Assembly (NCBI GenBank): GCA_965199595.1
Contig: OZ241182.1
Span: 3,596,001 to 3,660,000 of the forward strand
Direction: 5' to 3'
Length of the DNA: 64,000 nt
DNA from: JBBROS01 sp965199595
Lineage (GTDB): Bacteria; Pseudomonadota; Alphaproteobacteria; Acetobacterales; Acetobacteraceae
The notes beneath the pieces were generated by a model, which ran no database searches, had not been told where the DNA came from, and was given only the letters and a program-made list of their open reading frames with translations. The position numbers and the translations under genes were made by a program. Shown one piece after another: positions 43,665-51,894 of the stretch; within the stretch, counting starts at the first letter, position 1, and every line of letters begins with the position of its first letter.

Positions 43665-44546
43665 TCAGGACACCTCACCCTCAAGCCGGTCCAGGGCCGA
43701 GAGCCGGGCATCGCAATCCTCCTTCACCTGGGTCTGCGCGCTGGGCGTGCTGAACATCAGGCTGATCAGCGCGTCCCGCTGCTCCGGGGATTGCCCGGCC
43801 GTCGCGCGAATCAGCAGCTTGATGACGATGCCGAACACCCGCCGGTTCTCCGCCCCGCATACGGCCGCCGCCGCGATGGTATCCACGGAATCCCGCACGA
43901 AGTCGCTGGACTGCGCGATGCTCATCGGCGCCGCCTGCCCGCTCAGCACCGCGCTGGCCGGGGGCGGCACGACCTTCTTGATGGCGTCCAGCCGGAACAC
44001 GAACTCGGGCTCGGTCAGCGACGCCTTCACGTCCTTGCCGATCTCCTTGAAGCAGTCGTCGGAGCCGCCGATGAAGGTGCCGCTGAACTGCACCCGGTCG
44101 CCCACCGCCAGCGCGGAGGCGGCGGCGAACAGCGGGCTGCGCGGGTCGATCAGCGTCTTGTCGCGGTCGTCGGCGGCATCGGTGCGGTTGGTGGCGATCA
44201 CCACCTTGGGCGCCACCTCGATCCCCACCACGCCGCGGCCGCCGGGGCTCGAGGTCAGCACGGCCATCTTGCCGATCCAGTTCTCGATCCGCCCGCGCGG
44301 CACGGCCCGGCACAGCGCCTCCGCCCGCTTCGGCCGGGCCACGCCCCGCACCATGTCGTTCACGCCGTTGCTGAAGGTCTGCCGCCCCTCCTCCACCGCA
44401 CGCAGGAACGCGTCCTCCGCCGCCGGCTGCGCGCCCATCGAGGCCGGGACAGGGGCGGCATTCGGGGCAGTCTGGGCGAACACGGCCTCGCCCCGCATCG
44501 AGATGACGAGGGCGGCAACGGCAACACAGAGCGAAAGGCGGTGCAT
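43665..44546 (-). CDS. Exported protein of unknown function
   Basis: A 293-residue protein with a Sec signal (LSLCVAVAALVISMRGEAVFA, cleaved before Q). The mature part has no recognised family. It contains a region GVARPKRAEALCRAV, a beta-rich centre (VVGIEVAPKVVIATN, GDRVQFSGTFIGG) and a C-terminal block SLMFSTPSAQTQ. The beta segment resembles OB-like or SH3-like exported proteins only in a general way. GGAG lies six bases before the ATG at 44546. It ends four bases before the aminotransferase start. Confidence 0.65.
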   Translation of the reverse strand: MHRLSLCVAVAALVISMRGEAVFAQTAPNAAPVPASMGAQPAAEDAFLRAVEEGRQTFSNGVNDMVRGVARPKRAEALCRAVPRGRIENWIGKMAVLTSSPGGRGVVGIEVAPKVVIATNRTDAADDRDKTLIDPRSPLFAAASALAVGDRVQFSGTFIGGSDDCFKEIGKDVKASLTEPEFVFRLDAIKKVVPPPASAVLSGQAAPMSIAQSSDFVRDSVDTIAAAAVCGAENRRVFGIVIKLLIRATAGQSPEQRDALISLMFSTPSAQTQVKEDCDARLSALDRLEGEVS

Positions 44547-44634
44547 CAGGGTCTCCGTCCCGTTCCGTTGACCGCACGTCCGGGGCCGCACGACGTGGCG
44601 TGCAGCGGCTGGGCGATCAACACCTGAACCAATG

Positions 44635-45165
44635 TCATACAGCGAACGCCGGCCACTGGGTATCGCGGACCGACAAGGTGGGGTTGGGCAGGGGCCAGTC
44701 GATGCCAAAGGCCGGGTCATCCCAGCGCAGGCCGCGGGAGAGATCGGCGCGATAGGGCACGGTCATCTGGTAGAACAGCTCGCTGTCATCCTCCAGCGTC
44801 TGGAATCCGTGCGCGAAGCCGGCCGGGATGTAGATGGCATCGCCGTTCGCGGACGACAGCGTCGCGCTCACCCATCGCCCCCGCGTCGGCGAACCCGGCC
44901 GCACGTCGACCGCCACATCCATCACCGCGCCCCGCACGCAGCGGACCAGCTTGCCGTCGGGCTGCGGCGGCTCCTGCCAGTGCAGCCCGCGCAGGGTGCC
45001 GCGGCGCTGGTTGAACGAGGCGTTGCACTGCGGGAAGTGCCGCGGCAGGCCGTGGGCGGCGAACTCCTCCTCGCAGAAGGTCCGCACGAAATACCCGCGC
45101 TCGTCGCGCCGCCGCTCCGGCCGGATCAGCCACACCCCCTCCAGCGCAAGCGGCTGGAAGCGCAT
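44635..45165 (-). CDS. rfbC: dTDP-4-dehydrorhamnose 3,5-epimerase family protein (RfbC-like)
   Basis: A 176-residue cupin-fold sugar epimerase with DERGYFVRTFCEEEFAAHGL, the catalytic His region in CNASFNQRRGTLRGLHWQEPPQPDGKLVRC and IYIPAGFAHGFQTLEDDSELFYQMT. It acts on a 4-keto-6-deoxy nucleotide sugar. Because it is the last gene of an rfbF-rfbG operon, the natural donor is more likely CDP-linked than dTDP-linked. It overlaps the preceding methyltransferase by one base (TGATG). Confidence 0.9.
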   Translation of the reverse strand: MRFQPLALEGVWLIRPERRRDERGYFVRTFCEEEFAAHGLPRHFPQCNASFNQRRGTLRGLHWQEPPQPDGKLVRCVRGAVMDVAVDVRPGSPTRGRWVSATLSSANGDAIYIPAGFAHGFQTLEDDSELFYQMTVPYRADLSRGLRWDDPAFGIDWPLPNPTLSVRDTQWPAFAV

Positions 45166-46409
45166 CAGAGGACCTGGAGCGACGGGATCGGCACCACGAA
45201 CCTGCCGCCCCAGCCGCGCACCGCCGCCATCTGGCCGATGATCTCGTCCCTGAGATTCCACGGCAGGATCAGCACGTAGTCGGGCTTCGCCTCCAGGATG
45301 GCCTCGGGCGCGCGGACCGGGATGCGCACGCCGGGCAGCAGTGTGCCCTGCTTGTAGGGGCTGCGGTCCACCGTGAAGCGCACCAGGTCAGGCCCGACGC
45401 CACAATAGTTCAGCAGGGTGTTGCCCTTGGCCGGCGCCCCATAGGCCACCACGGACTTGCCGGCATCCCGCGCATCCAGCAGGAAGCGCAGCAGCCCGGC
45501 CTTCACGTCCACCACCTGCCTGGCGAAGGCGCGATAGGCCTCCGCACTCTCCAGCCCGAAGGCCGCCTCCTCGGCCAGCACTTGCGCCACGGCGGGGTGC
45601 TCGACATGGCTGGCGCCCTGGTGGCAGGCGAACACGCGCAGGCTGCCGCCATGGGTCGGCAGCTCGGTGATGTCGAACACCCGCAGGCCCTGCCCGGCCA
45701 GGATGCGCTGCACCACGTGCAGCGACAGGTACGAGAAATGCTCGTGATAGATGGTGTCGAACTGGTTCTCCTGCATCTGGCGCAGCAGGTGCGGGAACTC
45801 GAAGGTGGCGACGCCCTCGGGCTTCAGCAGCACCGCGAAGCCGCCCACGAAGTCCTTGAGGTCCGGCACATGGGCCAGCACGTTGTTCGCCGCCATCTGA
45901 TCCGCCGCGTGGCCCTGGGCCTTCAGGCGCTGCGCCGTGGCGACGCCGAAGAACGCGACCTCGCTCGGGATGCCCCGCTCCACCGCCACCTTGGCGACGT
46001 TGGCTGCCGGCTCCACACCCAGCACCTGGCAGCCGCGCTTCAGGAACCACTGCAGCAGATAGCCGTCATTGCTGGCGATCTCGACGATCCTGGACTCAGC
46101 GCCGAGACCGAACCGCGCGATCATCGCATCCGCATAGGCCTCGGCATGCCGCAGCCAGCTTTCGGAGAACGACGAGAAATACAGGTAGTCGCTGAAGATG
46201 TGCTCGGGGCTCTCGAACTCCTCCAGCTGCACCAGGCGGCACTCGCTGCAGACCCAGGCGTGCAGCGGGTAGGTCGGCTCCATCGACCGCGCCCGCTCCG
46301 GCGGGATGAACGAGTTGGACAGCGGCGACATGCCAAGGTCGGCGAAGGTTTCGGACAGGTGGCTGCCGCAGAACCGGCAGGGCCGGCTGGTCGGAACGGG
46401 ATCGGTCAT
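45165..46409 (-). CDS. SAM-dependent sugar C-methyltransferase (TylCIII/NovU type)
   Basis: A 414-residue methyltransferase of the sugar C3-methyltransferase group. The N-terminal zinc site is C11-x2-C14 with C54-x2-C57, followed by the SAM domain (EIASNDGYLLQWFLKRG as motif I), THGGSLRVFACHQ and a C-terminal Rossmann-like Methyltransf_14 domain (GKSVVAYGAPAKGNTLLNYCG). Such enzymes methylate carbon 3 of 4-keto-6-deoxy nucleotide sugars. The flanking rfbG and rfbC indicate that its substrate is a CDP-4-keto-6-deoxyhexose. It is coupled to rfbG by an ATGA overlap. Confidence 0.9.
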   Translation of the reverse strand: MTDPVPTSRPCRFCGSHLSETFADLGMSPLSNSFIPPERARSMEPTYPLHAWVCSECRLVQLEEFESPEHIFSDYLYFSSFSESWLRHAEAYADAMIARFGLGAESRIVEIASNDGYLLQWFLKRGCQVLGVEPAANVAKVAVERGIPSEVAFFGVATAQRLKAQGHAADQMAANNVLAHVPDLKDFVGGFAVLLKPEGVATFEFPHLLRQMQENQFDTIYHEHFSYLSLHVVQRILAGQGLRVFDITELPTHGGSLRVFACHQGASHVEHPAVAQVLAEEAAFGLESAEAYRAFARQVVDVKAGLLRFLLDARDAGKSVVAYGAPAKGNTLLNYCGVGPDLVRFTVDRSPYKQGTLLPGVRIPVRAPEAILEAKPDYVLILPWNLRDEIIGQMAAVRGWGGRFVVPIPSLQVL

Positions 46410-47479
46410 GCAGCAGCTCCAGCGGCGTATCGTTCGATGTCGTCCAGCACGAGGCGCCGGGCGGCCTCGCCCCTCAGGTGACGTTTGTACCAGTCGGCGG
46501 TCCAGGCCAGGCCGCGGCCCAGCGGCAGGGCGGGCCGCCAGCCGAGCTTCGCCCGCGCGCGCGCCGCATCCACCGCCAGCAACCCGGCCTCATGCGGATG
46601 CGCATCATCATCCAGCGCCCAGGACGCACCCTCGCCCCAGGCCTCGGCCAGCAGCCCCACCACGTCAGTGACCGGGCGCACGTCATCGAGGCCCGGGCCG
46701 AAGTTCCACGCCTCGGCATGGTCCGGCCCGCGCAGCAGGCTCTCCCCCAGCAGCAGATAGCCGCACAGCGGATCCAGCACGTGCTGCCAGGGCCGGGTGG
46801 CCGCCGGGTTGCGGATACGGACCTGGCGGCCGGCGGCAAACGCCCGCACGCAGTCCGGCACCAGCCGGTCCGCCGCCCAGTCGCCGCCGCCCACCACATT
46901 GCCGGCGCGCGCCGTGGCCACCGCCACCCCGGCTTCGGCCAGGAAGGAGCGGCGCCAGGACGCGGTGACCAGCTCGGCCGCCGCCTTGCTGGCGCTGTAG
47001 GGGTCGTGGCCGCCCAGGCTGTCGGTCTCGCGGTAGGGCCAGGCCCATTCGCGGTTCTCATAAACCTTGTCTGTCGTCACGCTGAGCACGGCTTTGACCG
47101 ATTGTGTCGCCCGCACCGCCTGCAGCAGGTTCGCGGTGCCCATCACGTTCACCGCGAAAGTCTCGATCGGGTCGGCATAGGAGCGGCGCACCAGGGGCTG
47201 GGCCGCCAGGTGGAACACCATCTCGGGCGCTGCCGCCTGCATGGCGGCGCACAGGGCGGCGGCGTCCCGCAGGTCGCCGAACTGGCCGGGGATCATGGCA
47301 CCGATATCGAGCGCTGCGCCGAGGCTGTCGGCGTCCGGCGCAAGGGCATAGCCGGTCACCTCGGCGCCCATGTGCCGCAGCCAACAGGCGAGCCAGCCGC
47401 CCTTGAAGCCAGTGTGTCCGGTCAGGAAGACCCGGCGTCCGGCCCAGACCGCCGGGTCCGGCTTGCGGCCGTCGCTCAC
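46406..47479 (-). CDS. rfbG: CDP-glucose 4,6-dehydratase
   Basis: This 357-residue extended SDR converts CDP-glucose to CDP-4-keto-6-deoxyglucose. The NAD motif GHTGFKGGWLACWL is specific for this dehydratase subgroup; SVTTDKVYENREW holds the Thr-Asp-Lys and the catalytic Tyr/Lys are YSASK. ARAGNVVGGGDWAADRLVPD and RNPAATRPWQHVLDPL are also diagnostic. The start is GTG 47479, overlapping the rfbF stop (GTGA). Confidence 0.96.
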   Translation of the reverse strand: MSDGRKPDPAVWAGRRVFLTGHTGFKGGWLACWLRHMGAEVTGYALAPDADSLGAALDIGAMIPGQFGDLRDAAALCAAMQAAAPEMVFHLAAQPLVRRSYADPIETFAVNVMGTANLLQAVRATQSVKAVLSVTTDKVYENREWAWPYRETDSLGGHDPYSASKAAAELVTASWRRSFLAEAGVAVATARAGNVVGGGDWAADRLVPDCVRAFAAGRQVRIRNPAATRPWQHVLDPLCGYLLLGESLLRGPDHAEAWNFGPGLDDVRPVTDVVGLLAEAWGEGASWALDDDAHPHEAGLLAVDAARARAKLGWRPALPLGRGLAWTADWYKRHLRGEAARRLVLDDIERYAAGAAA

Positions 47480-48252
47480 GGCGTCGCGGTCTTCCACGGG
47501 GCCTCGCCCGAGGCCCAGAGTTCCTCGAGGACGCGCTTCTCCCGCAGCGTGTCCATCGGCTGCCAGAACCCGTCATGCCGATAGGCGTGCAGGTTGCCCG
47601 AGGCGGCCAGGCGTTCCATCGGCTCCCGCTCCCAGGTGGTCTGGTCGCCGTCGATCAGGTCCAGCACGCCGGGCTCCAGCACGAAGAAGCCGCCGTTGAT
47701 CAGCGTCTCGCCGATCGGCTTCTCGCGGAAGCCGCGCACCGCCGTGCCGTCCAGGTCCAGCGAGCCGAACCGGGCCGGAGGGTGCACCGCCGTCACGGTC
47801 GCCAGCTTGCCATGCGCCTGGTGGAACGCGATGGAGGCGGTGATGTCCACCGTGCTGACGGCATCGCCATAGGTCATGCAGAAGGCTTCGTTGCCGATGA
47901 AGTCCCGCACCCGCTTCAGCCGGCCGCCCGTCATGGTGCCGGGCCCGGTATCGACGAGCGTGACCTTCCAGGGCTCCGCACTGCCGCGATGCACCTCCAT
48001 GCCGTTGCGCGCCAGGTCGATGGTGACGTCCGCCATGTGCAGGTAGTAGTTGGCGAAATACTCCTTGATGACGTAGCCCTTATAGCCCAGGCAGATGACG
48101 AACTCGTTAATGCCGTGGGCCGAATACTGCTTCATGATGTGCCACAGCATCGGCTTGCCGCCGATCTCGACCATCGGCTTCGGCCGCGTATCGGTCTCTT
48201 CCATCAGGCGTGTGCCGTAGCCGCCGGCCAGGATCGCTGCTTTACGAATCAC
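47476..48252 (-). CDS. rfbF: Glucose-1-phosphate cytidylyltransferase
   Basis: A 258-residue nucleotidyltransferase that makes CDP-glucose. It has the N-terminal LAGGYGTRLMEETDTRPKPMVEIGG loop, the WHIMKQYSAHGINEFVICLGYKG region and a C-terminal EREPMERLAASGNLHAYRHDGFWQPMD typical of RfbF. The GTG at 48252 is chosen; a TTG lies one codon upstream. AAAGG precedes both. It is the first gene of the four-gene CDP-sugar operon. Confidence 0.95.
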   Translation of the reverse strand: MIRKAAILAGGYGTRLMEETDTRPKPMVEIGGKPMLWHIMKQYSAHGINEFVICLGYKGYVIKEYFANYYLHMADVTIDLARNGMEVHRGSAEPWKVTLVDTGPGTMTGGRLKRVRDFIGNEAFCMTYGDAVSTVDITASIAFHQAHGKLATVTAVHPPARFGSLDLDGTAVRGFREKPIGETLINGGFFVLEPGVLDLIDGDQTTWEREPMERLAASGNLHAYRHDGFWQPMDTLREKRVLEELWASGEAPWKTATP

Positions 48253-48475
48253 CAAGGGTCGCCTTTTGCTAAGCTGCTGAATGCTGCCGGCATCGTATCA
48301 AAATCAAGCCGCCGCGCGAGAAATCCCCGGGGAACGGCCCGCACCCTGGTAGTCGGACAAAGCCGCAGAGACAAGCGCGCCAGCCTCCGGCGAGAGGGTA
48401 GCCGCTGATCACGAATGAAACGTGAATGGCGAGGTCATGCACCTCCACGCCGAACCAGCACGGCGGGAAAGCTGT

Positions 48476-50353
48476 TCACACCGCAGGGTCCAGCGCCGCC
48501 TCCAGCGCCGCCTCGGCCTCCAGCCACGCCGTCTCTTCCACGCCCTGTTCGCGCCCCAGGGCGGCCAGCCGCTGCTGCGCCGCCGTCACCTCGGCACCGC
48601 GGCCCGCGGCATACAGGGCCGGATCGGCGAGCTTCGCCTCGATCCTCGCGCGCTCGGCCGTGAGCTTGGCGATGCGCGCCTCGGCATCCCGGATCCGGCG
48701 GCGCAGGGGGGCGGTCTGCACCCGCGCCTCCGCCCGCTCCCGCCGTTCATCCCGGCGGTTCGGCCCGGCCTCCACCCGCGCCGGGCCGCGCGCCCGCTCG
48801 GACAGCAGGGTGCGGTATTCGTCCATGTCGCCGTCATAGGGCCTGGCGGTGCCGTCGGCCACCAGCCACAACCGGTCCGCCACCAGCTCCACCAGGTGCG
48901 GATCATGCGTGATCAGCAGCACCGCGCCCTCGAAATCCGCCAGCGCCCGCACCAGCGCCTCCCGCGCGTCGATGTCCAGATGGTTGGTCGGCTCGTCCAG
49001 GATCAGCAGTTGCGGCGCGTCCCGTGTGGCCAGCGCCAGCAGCAGCCGGGCCTTCTCGCCGCCCGAGAGCGCCGCGACCTTGCTGTCGGCCCGGTCCGCG
49101 TCCAGGCCGAACCGCGCCAGCTGGCTTCGCACCTGCGGCGGCAGCGCCTTCGGCAGGGCGCGGGCCATGTGATCGACCGGCGTCTCCGTCATCACCAGCT
49201 CCTCGCTCTGGTGCTGCGCGAAATACCCCACCCGCAGGCCCTTGGCCCGGCGCATCTCGCCGGCCAGCGGCTCCATCCGCCCCGCCACCAGCTTGGCCAG
49301 CGTGCTCTTGCCGTTGCCGTTGGCCCCCAGCAGGGCGATGCGGTCGTCGGGCTCCATGCTCAGATTGATGTTCTGCAGCACCTTCGTGGTGCCGTAGCCC
49401 ACCGCCACACGCTCCAGCACCAGGATGGGCGGCGCGAGCCGGGCGGGTATCGGGAACTGGAACCGGCTGGGCGCGTCCTCCACCACCGTGTCCAGCGCCG
49501 GCATCCGCTCCAGCGCCTTGATGCGGGACTGCGCCTGCCGGGCCTTGGTGGCCTGGGCGCGGAAGCGGTCGACGAAGGCCTGCATGTGCGCCCGCTGCGC
49601 CGCGATCCGCTCCGCCGCGCGGGCGTGCTGCATGGCGTGCTCGGTGCGGATGCGCACGAACTCGTCGTAGCCGCCGGGGGTCAGCGTGATCTTCTGGCGG
49701 TCCAGATGTGCGATGGCCTGCACCGCCCGGTCCAGCAGGCCGCGGTCGTGGCTGACGATCAGGCAGGCGCCGGGGAAGCGGGCGAGCCAGCCTTCCAGCC
49801 ACAGCGTCGCCTCCAGGTCCAGATGGTTGGTGGGTTCGTCCAGCAGCAGCAGGTCGGGAGCGGCGAACAGGGCTGCCGCCAGCGCCACCCGCATGCGCCA
49901 GCCGCCGGAGAAGCTGTCCACCGGCCGGGCCTGCTGCGCGCCATCGAAGCCGAGCCCGGCCAGGATGGTCGCGGCCCGGGCCGGGGCGGCATCGGCCTGG
50001 ATGGCGCGCAGGCGCTCATGCACCTCGGCCAGGCGCAGCGGTTCCGCGGTCTCGCGTTCGGACAGCAGTGCCAGGCGTTCCGTGTCCGCGGCCAGCACCG
50101 TGTCGAGCAACGAGGCAGGTCCGGCCGGCGCTTCCTGCCGCACCTGCGCCAGGCGGGCGCGGCTGTTCAGGCGGATCTCGCCGCCATCCACGGCAATCTC
50201 CCCGGCGATGGCCTTGAGCAAGGTGCTCTTGCCGGCACCGTTGCGCCCCACCAGGCCGATGCGGCGGCCCGGGTCCACTCGCAGCTCCGCCTGGTCCAGC
50301 AGGGTGCGCCCGGCGATGCGCAGCGTCACGTGGTCGATGACGAGGAGGCTCAT
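48476..50353 (-). CDS. ABC-F family ATPase (Uup/YheS type)
   Basis: This 625-residue protein has two ABC nucleotide-binding domains without membrane helices. First domain: GRNGAGKSTL, FSGGWRMRVALA, LLLLDEPTNHLDL. Second: GANGNGKSTL, LSGGEKARLLLAL, LLILDEPTNHLDI. A linker of about 80 residues between them (ERIAAQRAHMQAFVDRFRAQATKARQ) is the ABC-F interdomain helix pair. A C-terminal coiled coil (DAEARIAKLTAERARIEAKL) matches Uup/YheS. It acts on ribosomes or DNA rather than in transport. ATG 50353 is used. Confidence 0.93.
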   Translation of the reverse strand: MSLLVIDHVTLRIAGRTLLDQAELRVDPGRRIGLVGRNGAGKSTLLKAIAGEIAVDGGEIRLNSRARLAQVRQEAPAGPASLLDTVLAADTERLALLSERETAEPLRLAEVHERLRAIQADAAPARAATILAGLGFDGAQQARPVDSFSGGWRMRVALAAALFAAPDLLLLDEPTNHLDLEATLWLEGWLARFPGACLIVSHDRGLLDRAVQAIAHLDRQKITLTPGGYDEFVRIRTEHAMQHARAAERIAAQRAHMQAFVDRFRAQATKARQAQSRIKALERMPALDTVVEDAPSRFQFPIPARLAPPILVLERVAVGYGTTKVLQNINLSMEPDDRIALLGANGNGKSTLAKLVAGRMEPLAGEMRRAKGLRVGYFAQHQSEELVMTETPVDHMARALPKALPPQVRSQLARFGLDADRADSKVAALSGGEKARLLLALATRDAPQLLILDEPTNHLDIDAREALVRALADFEGAVLLITHDPHLVELVADRLWLVADGTARPYDGDMDEYRTLLSERARGPARVEAGPNRRDERRERAEARVQTAPLRRRIRDAEARIAKLTAERARIEAKLADPALYAAGRGAEVTAAQQRLAALGREQGVEETAWLEAEAALEAALDPAV

Positions 50354-50475
50354 GGCCGCGAGATACGCGGTCGGCGGCATGCGGCACAAGCGGGCATCCA
50401 CCCTGACAAACTTGCCCCGAAGCCGCCCTTGGCCTACACGCCCGCCACCTTCACGATTTGCCCAAGGACACCCCC

Positions 50476-50898
50476 ATGGCCACCGAACGCACCTTCAGCA
50501 TCCTCAAGCCCGATGCCACCAAGCGGAACCTCACCGGCAAGATCAACGCCGTGTTCGAGCAGAATGGCCTCCGCATCGTGGCCCAGCGCCGCGTCCAGCT
50601 CAGCACGGCGCAGGCCGAAAGCTTCTATGGCGCCCACAGGGAGCGCGGCTTTTTCCGCGACCTCGTTTCCTTCATGACCAGCGGCCCCGTCGTGGTGCAG
50701 GTGCTTGAAGGCCCCGACGCCATCGCGCTGAACCGCAAGCTGATGGGCGCCACCAACCCGGCCAACGCCGACGAGGGCACGATCCGCAAGATGTTTGCCG
50801 AGAGCATCGAGGCCAACAGCGTGCACGGCTCCGACAGCCCGGAAGCCGCCGCGGCCGAGATCGCTTTCTTCTTCGCCGGCGCCGATATCGTCGCGTGA
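50476..50898 (+). CDS. ndk: Nucleoside diphosphate kinase
   Basis: A 140-residue NDK that equilibrates nucleoside triphosphates. The phosphohistidine is H117 in SIEANSVHGSDS; the N-terminus TFSILKPDATKRNLTGKI is typical. AAGGA precedes the ATG at 50476 by seven bases. It shares one base with the start of the downstream lipoprotein gene. Confidence 0.97.
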   Translation: MATERTFSILKPDATKRNLTGKINAVFEQNGLRIVAQRRVQLSTAQAESFYGAHRERGFFRDLVSFMTSGPVVVQVLEGPDAIALNRKLMGATNPANADEGTIRKMFAESIEANSVHGSDSPEAAAAEIAFFFAGADIVA

Positions 50899-51317
50899 TG
50901 GCGATGCGCGGCCGGGCCACGCTGCTGAGCCTGCTGGTGGTGTTGGGCGGCCTGGGCGCCTGCGCGCCCCGGCCGGCGGGGATTGTGCTGACGCCGCAGG
51001 CACCGCCACCCGGCACCGATGGACGGTATCGCGGCACCGCCCGCCTGGTGCGCGGCGACCGCGCCTGCCCGCGCAGCGGCCCACGGGTCTATGACCTGGA
51101 GAACGGCACCGTCACGCTGGCCTACTCCGGCAACCGCAGCACCGCCCGCTCCACCCCGGCGCGGGTGCAGCTTTCGGCGACGGTGCAAAGCGACGGCAGG
51201 CTGCAGGGCTCGGACGGCGTCGGCACCATCGATGGACAGCTACGGGACGGTACGCTGGAGTTCACCATCAGCAGCGCCGCCTGCGAACACTTCTGGTCGC
51301 TGCGCCACGTTCGCTGA
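50898..51317 (+). CDS. Small lipoprotein of unknown function
   Basis: A 139-residue protein with a lipoprotein signal: a hydrophobic stretch ending in LGAC. The mature part looks beta-rich (DGRYRGTARLVRGDRACPRSG, LENGTVTLAYSGNRS, VGTIDGQLRDGTLEFTISS) and has a second Cys pair that may form a disulfide. No family recognised. The ATG at 50898 overlaps the ndk stop (TGATG). It ends before a GC-rich hairpin. Confidence 0.7.
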   Translation: MAMRGRATLLSLLVVLGGLGACAPRPAGIVLTPQAPPPGTDGRYRGTARLVRGDRACPRSGPRVYDLENGTVTLAYSGNRSTARSTPARVQLSATVQSDGRLQGSDGVGTIDGQLRDGTLEFTISSAACEHFWSLRHVR

Positions 51318-51330
51318 CGCCGGACACCAA

Positions 51331-51362
51331 GCGCCCGCCCCGGGGAAGCCCGGGGCGGGCGC
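51331..51362. terminator. GC-rich hairpin between convergent genes
   Basis: A perfect 14-bp inverted repeat, GCGCCCGCCCCGGG and its complement, around GAAG. It sits between the lipoprotein gene ending at 51317 and the helical protein ending at 51373. It lacks a T-run but is strong enough to act as a two-way terminator or mRNA 3' cap. Confidence 0.6.
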
Positions 51363-51372
51363 AATGGGACGC

Positions 51373-51672
51373 TCAGCCCTTTTCGGCGAGCTTCGCCTCG
51401 TGCTTCTTCACCCGGGCGGCATCTTCCGCGGCAAGCTCGGCCTTTTGCTTGGCCACGTCCTCCGCCTGGTGGCGATACAGGTCCACCGCCTCCATCGCAT
51501 GGCGGTTGGCCACGGTGTCGGCCTCGGCGGCAGAGGTCGCGAGGTCCTGCGCCTTCTCGAAATTGCCGGACGCCGTGTGCTTGGCCGCGTCGTGGTGCAT
51601 CTTCGCCGCGATCTCGAGCTGGTGTGCGGTCTCCTCATGCAGCTTGGCCGCCGCGGTCTTGATGTCGTCCAT
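51373..51672 (-). CDS. Hypothetical Ala-rich helical protein
   Basis: A 99-residue protein that is almost entirely alpha-helical, rich in Ala, His, Lys and Glu, with heptad-like spacing (KLHEETAHQLEIAAKMHHDAA and DLYRHQAEDVAKQKAELAAE). There is no signal peptide. Coiled-coil assembly is likely. The ATG at 51672 has AGGA eight bases upstream. No family recognised. Confidence 0.65.
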   Translation of the reverse strand: MDDIKTAAAKLHEETAHQLEIAAKMHHDAAKHTASGNFEKAQDLATSAAEADTVANRHAMEAVDLYRHQAEDVAKQKAELAAEDAARVKKHEAKLAEKG

Positions 51673-51894
51673 GGGATGTTCCTGCCTGTGAAAGGGGGCC
51701 AAGGTTAACCCAGGCGGCCCCGATGATCCCGTCACGGCTTCGGCATCATGCGGCGATGCAGCGTTGTGGGATGACAAGATCGTTCATGCCCCCACCTGCT
51801 CATGGACCTGTTCGCATACTGAGAGAGAGGCTAGGGTTGCTTATGCCGTTTCATCGATCGCCCAAGCAGACCCTCGCATGATCGAGCATGGGGC

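Noticed and set aside
48422..50677. 751-codon open frame opposite the ABC-F ATPase
   Set aside because: The ABC-F gene has full Walker and signature motifs; the opposite frame is low-complexity and runs across the start of ndk.
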